From Lujinxingia vulgaris (GTDB taxonomy: Bacteria > Myxococcota_A > Bradymonadia > Bradymonadales > Bradymonadaceae), in assembly GCF_007997005.1 (NCBI RefSeq), contig NZ_VOSL01000044.1, forward strand, positions 181,711-245,710: a stretch of 64,000 nt of DNA. Reading direction: 5' to 3'. Under the pieces are notes generated by a model that saw only the letters and a list, made by a program, of their open reading frames with translations, searched no databases and was not told where the DNA came from. This document shows positions 63,227-64,000 of the stretch, piece after piece. The position numbers and the translations under genes were made by a program. Every line of letters starts with the position of its first letter. The first letter of the stretch is position 1.

Positions 63227-64000
63227 TCACAAGCTGAGCAGCGGAGGCTCGGGCGCCGAGGCCAGCGCGTCGAGCGATTCGCTCAGCGGGTTCACGCGTT
63301 GCTTGAGCTTCTCGGCGCGCGCCTTGATCTCATTGACGCGACGCTCGTAGCGCTGCAGCGCGTTGTCGCCGGCGGTCTTGAGGATTTCGGCGCGCTCCAG
63401 CGGCACCAGCGACTGCATCTCGACCTTCTGGGTGCGCTCGGAGTTCAACATGCTGGCCTCCAGCATACCCTCACCATCGCGCTCGAGATTCTTGAGCGTC
63501 ACCAGGCGACCCGGTCGCGGGCGGTACACCTCATTGCCGCCCTGGGTAAAGAGGTGACGGTAATCGAAGACCACCGCGATCAGATCTTCTTCCAGGACTT
63601 CATTCTCGGAGAGCAGACGCTCGATCTCGGCCTTGTCGACCACCGTGGTCAGGCGACGATGTTCGGCAAGCAGCTCGTTCAACACGGCCGACTCGGCCAT
63701 GTAGGCGGTCAGCGGGTTGATAACGTCACGACCCAGCAGAAGTCGGTTGCTGGAGAGCACTTCTCCGGTGACCACAAACTGCTTCGACGCGAGGTTCTCC
63801 GCAGCTTCAAAGTCGACTTCCGATGGCGAGAGGCCGGCGATCGTGTCGGCCATCTCGCTGAACGTCGCGAGCGCCGGATCGATCGACTCCTGAAGCGCCT
63901 TCGCGTCTTCGATACGGGCGATCTCGATCTGACGGCTGTTCTGCCCCTGTGCGGCGAAGAAACCAAAGAACACGCCGATCAGCGCCAGCACCACCATCAC
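63227..64000 (-). CDS. Membrane-anchored coiled-coil protein, 5' end may be outside the window
   Basis: At least 257 residues reach the window's right edge. The first readable codons are GTG ATG GTG GTG, so either could be a start or the gene may continue. The N-terminus is hydrophobic (VLALIGVFFGFFAAQG), probably a membrane anchor. A long acidic helical region (ARIEDAKALQESIDPALATFSEM) and a basic C-terminal coiled coil (QRYERRVNEIKARAEKLKQRV) follow. No family is recognised. A terminator follows at 63167. Confidence 0.7.
   Translation of the reverse strand: MMVVLALIGVFFGFFAAQGQNSRQIEIARIEDAKALQESIDPALATFSEMADTIAGLSPSEVDFEAAENLASKQFVVTGEVLSSNRLLLGRDVINPLTAYMAESAVLNELLAEHRRLTTVVDKAEIERLLSENEVLEEDLIAVVFDYRHLFTQGGNEVYRPRPGRLVTLKNLERDGEGMLEASMLNSERTQKVEMQSLVPLERAEILKTAGDNALQRYERRVNEIKARAEKLKQRVNPLSESLDALASAPEPPLLSL

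Noticed and set aside
1..64000. tRNA, rRNA, CRISPR arrays and mobile elements
   Set aside because: I found no direct-repeat arrays, no transposase or integrase genes, and no tRNA-like cloverleaf by eye. Small RNAs would be missed without a covariance search.

Overview
The window looks like chromosomal DNA of a high-GC, delta-type Gram-negative bacterium. I infer Myxococcota sensu lato and probably Bradymonadales. The clues are five Hanks-type kinase or kinase-like proteins in 64 kb (three with intact catalytic motifs, two apparently dead), many lipoproteins with LxxC boxes, a Gly-rich PGRS-like lipoprotein, short C-x-S/N-D-x-x-C cysteine motifs in exported proteins, DUF4388 and AgmX/PglI-type domains, two YFPE/YLPE ribbon-helix-helix proteins, and frequent GTG/TTG starts with good Shine-Dalgarno sites. 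I see no rRNA, tRNA, IS element, phage gene or CRISPR array, so it reads as ordinary chromosome. The genus is inference.

Layout. 0-5 kb: two minus-strand membrane kinase-like proteins, one a pseudokinase fused to a formylglycine-generating-enzyme-like domain. 5-7 kb: a YhaM-like HD nuclease and a PspA-like coiled-coil protein. 7-14.3 kb: a Gly-rich lipoprotein, then sbcD-sbcC. 14.3-19.2 kb: sugar nucleotidyltransferase, pspA, a YbjN-like protein, a tail-anchored Ser/Thr kinase with a clear sigma70-type promoter, and a small unknown protein. 19.3-24.6 kb: a tight plus-strand run of a PLP enzyme, low-Mr phosphatase, ruvC-ruvA-ruvB, a folE-like gene and a thioredoxin-reductase-like flavoprotein without redox cysteines. 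24.7-29.2 kb: biotin carboxylase plus a 73-aa biotinyl-domain protein, converging on a murC-like/murD pair. 29.4-33.5 kb: two lipoproteins, a small ribbon-helix-helix protein and MazG.

33.6-47.8 kb is the most system-like part: a multi-TM protein, a pseudopilin-like protein, PhoH, then a double-FHA protein, a 982-aa lipoprotein, a Ser/Thr kinase and an exported protein joined by ATGA-type or short overlaps, followed by an FHA-GAF-sigma54 activator and two lipoproteins. It looks like an envelope-sensing phospho-signalling module ending in a sigma54 activator, and a perfect sigma54 promoter consensus lies just downstream of that activator's gene.

47.8-64 kb is almost all minus strand. From PilZ (61.15 kb) down to 49.6 kb, about a dozen genes follow with gaps from a few to about 90 bases or short overlaps: PilZ, dapF, a 54-aa lipoprotein, an SCP2-like protein, tdk, hpt, a HEAT-repeat-like lipoprotein, a DUF4388 protein, a lipoprotein, a pseudokinase with GYF_2 and AgmX/PglI-type ends, tsaE, a hypothetical protein, a CPBP protease and a small membrane protein. 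An acyl-CoA ligase and a partial coiled-coil membrane protein close the window.
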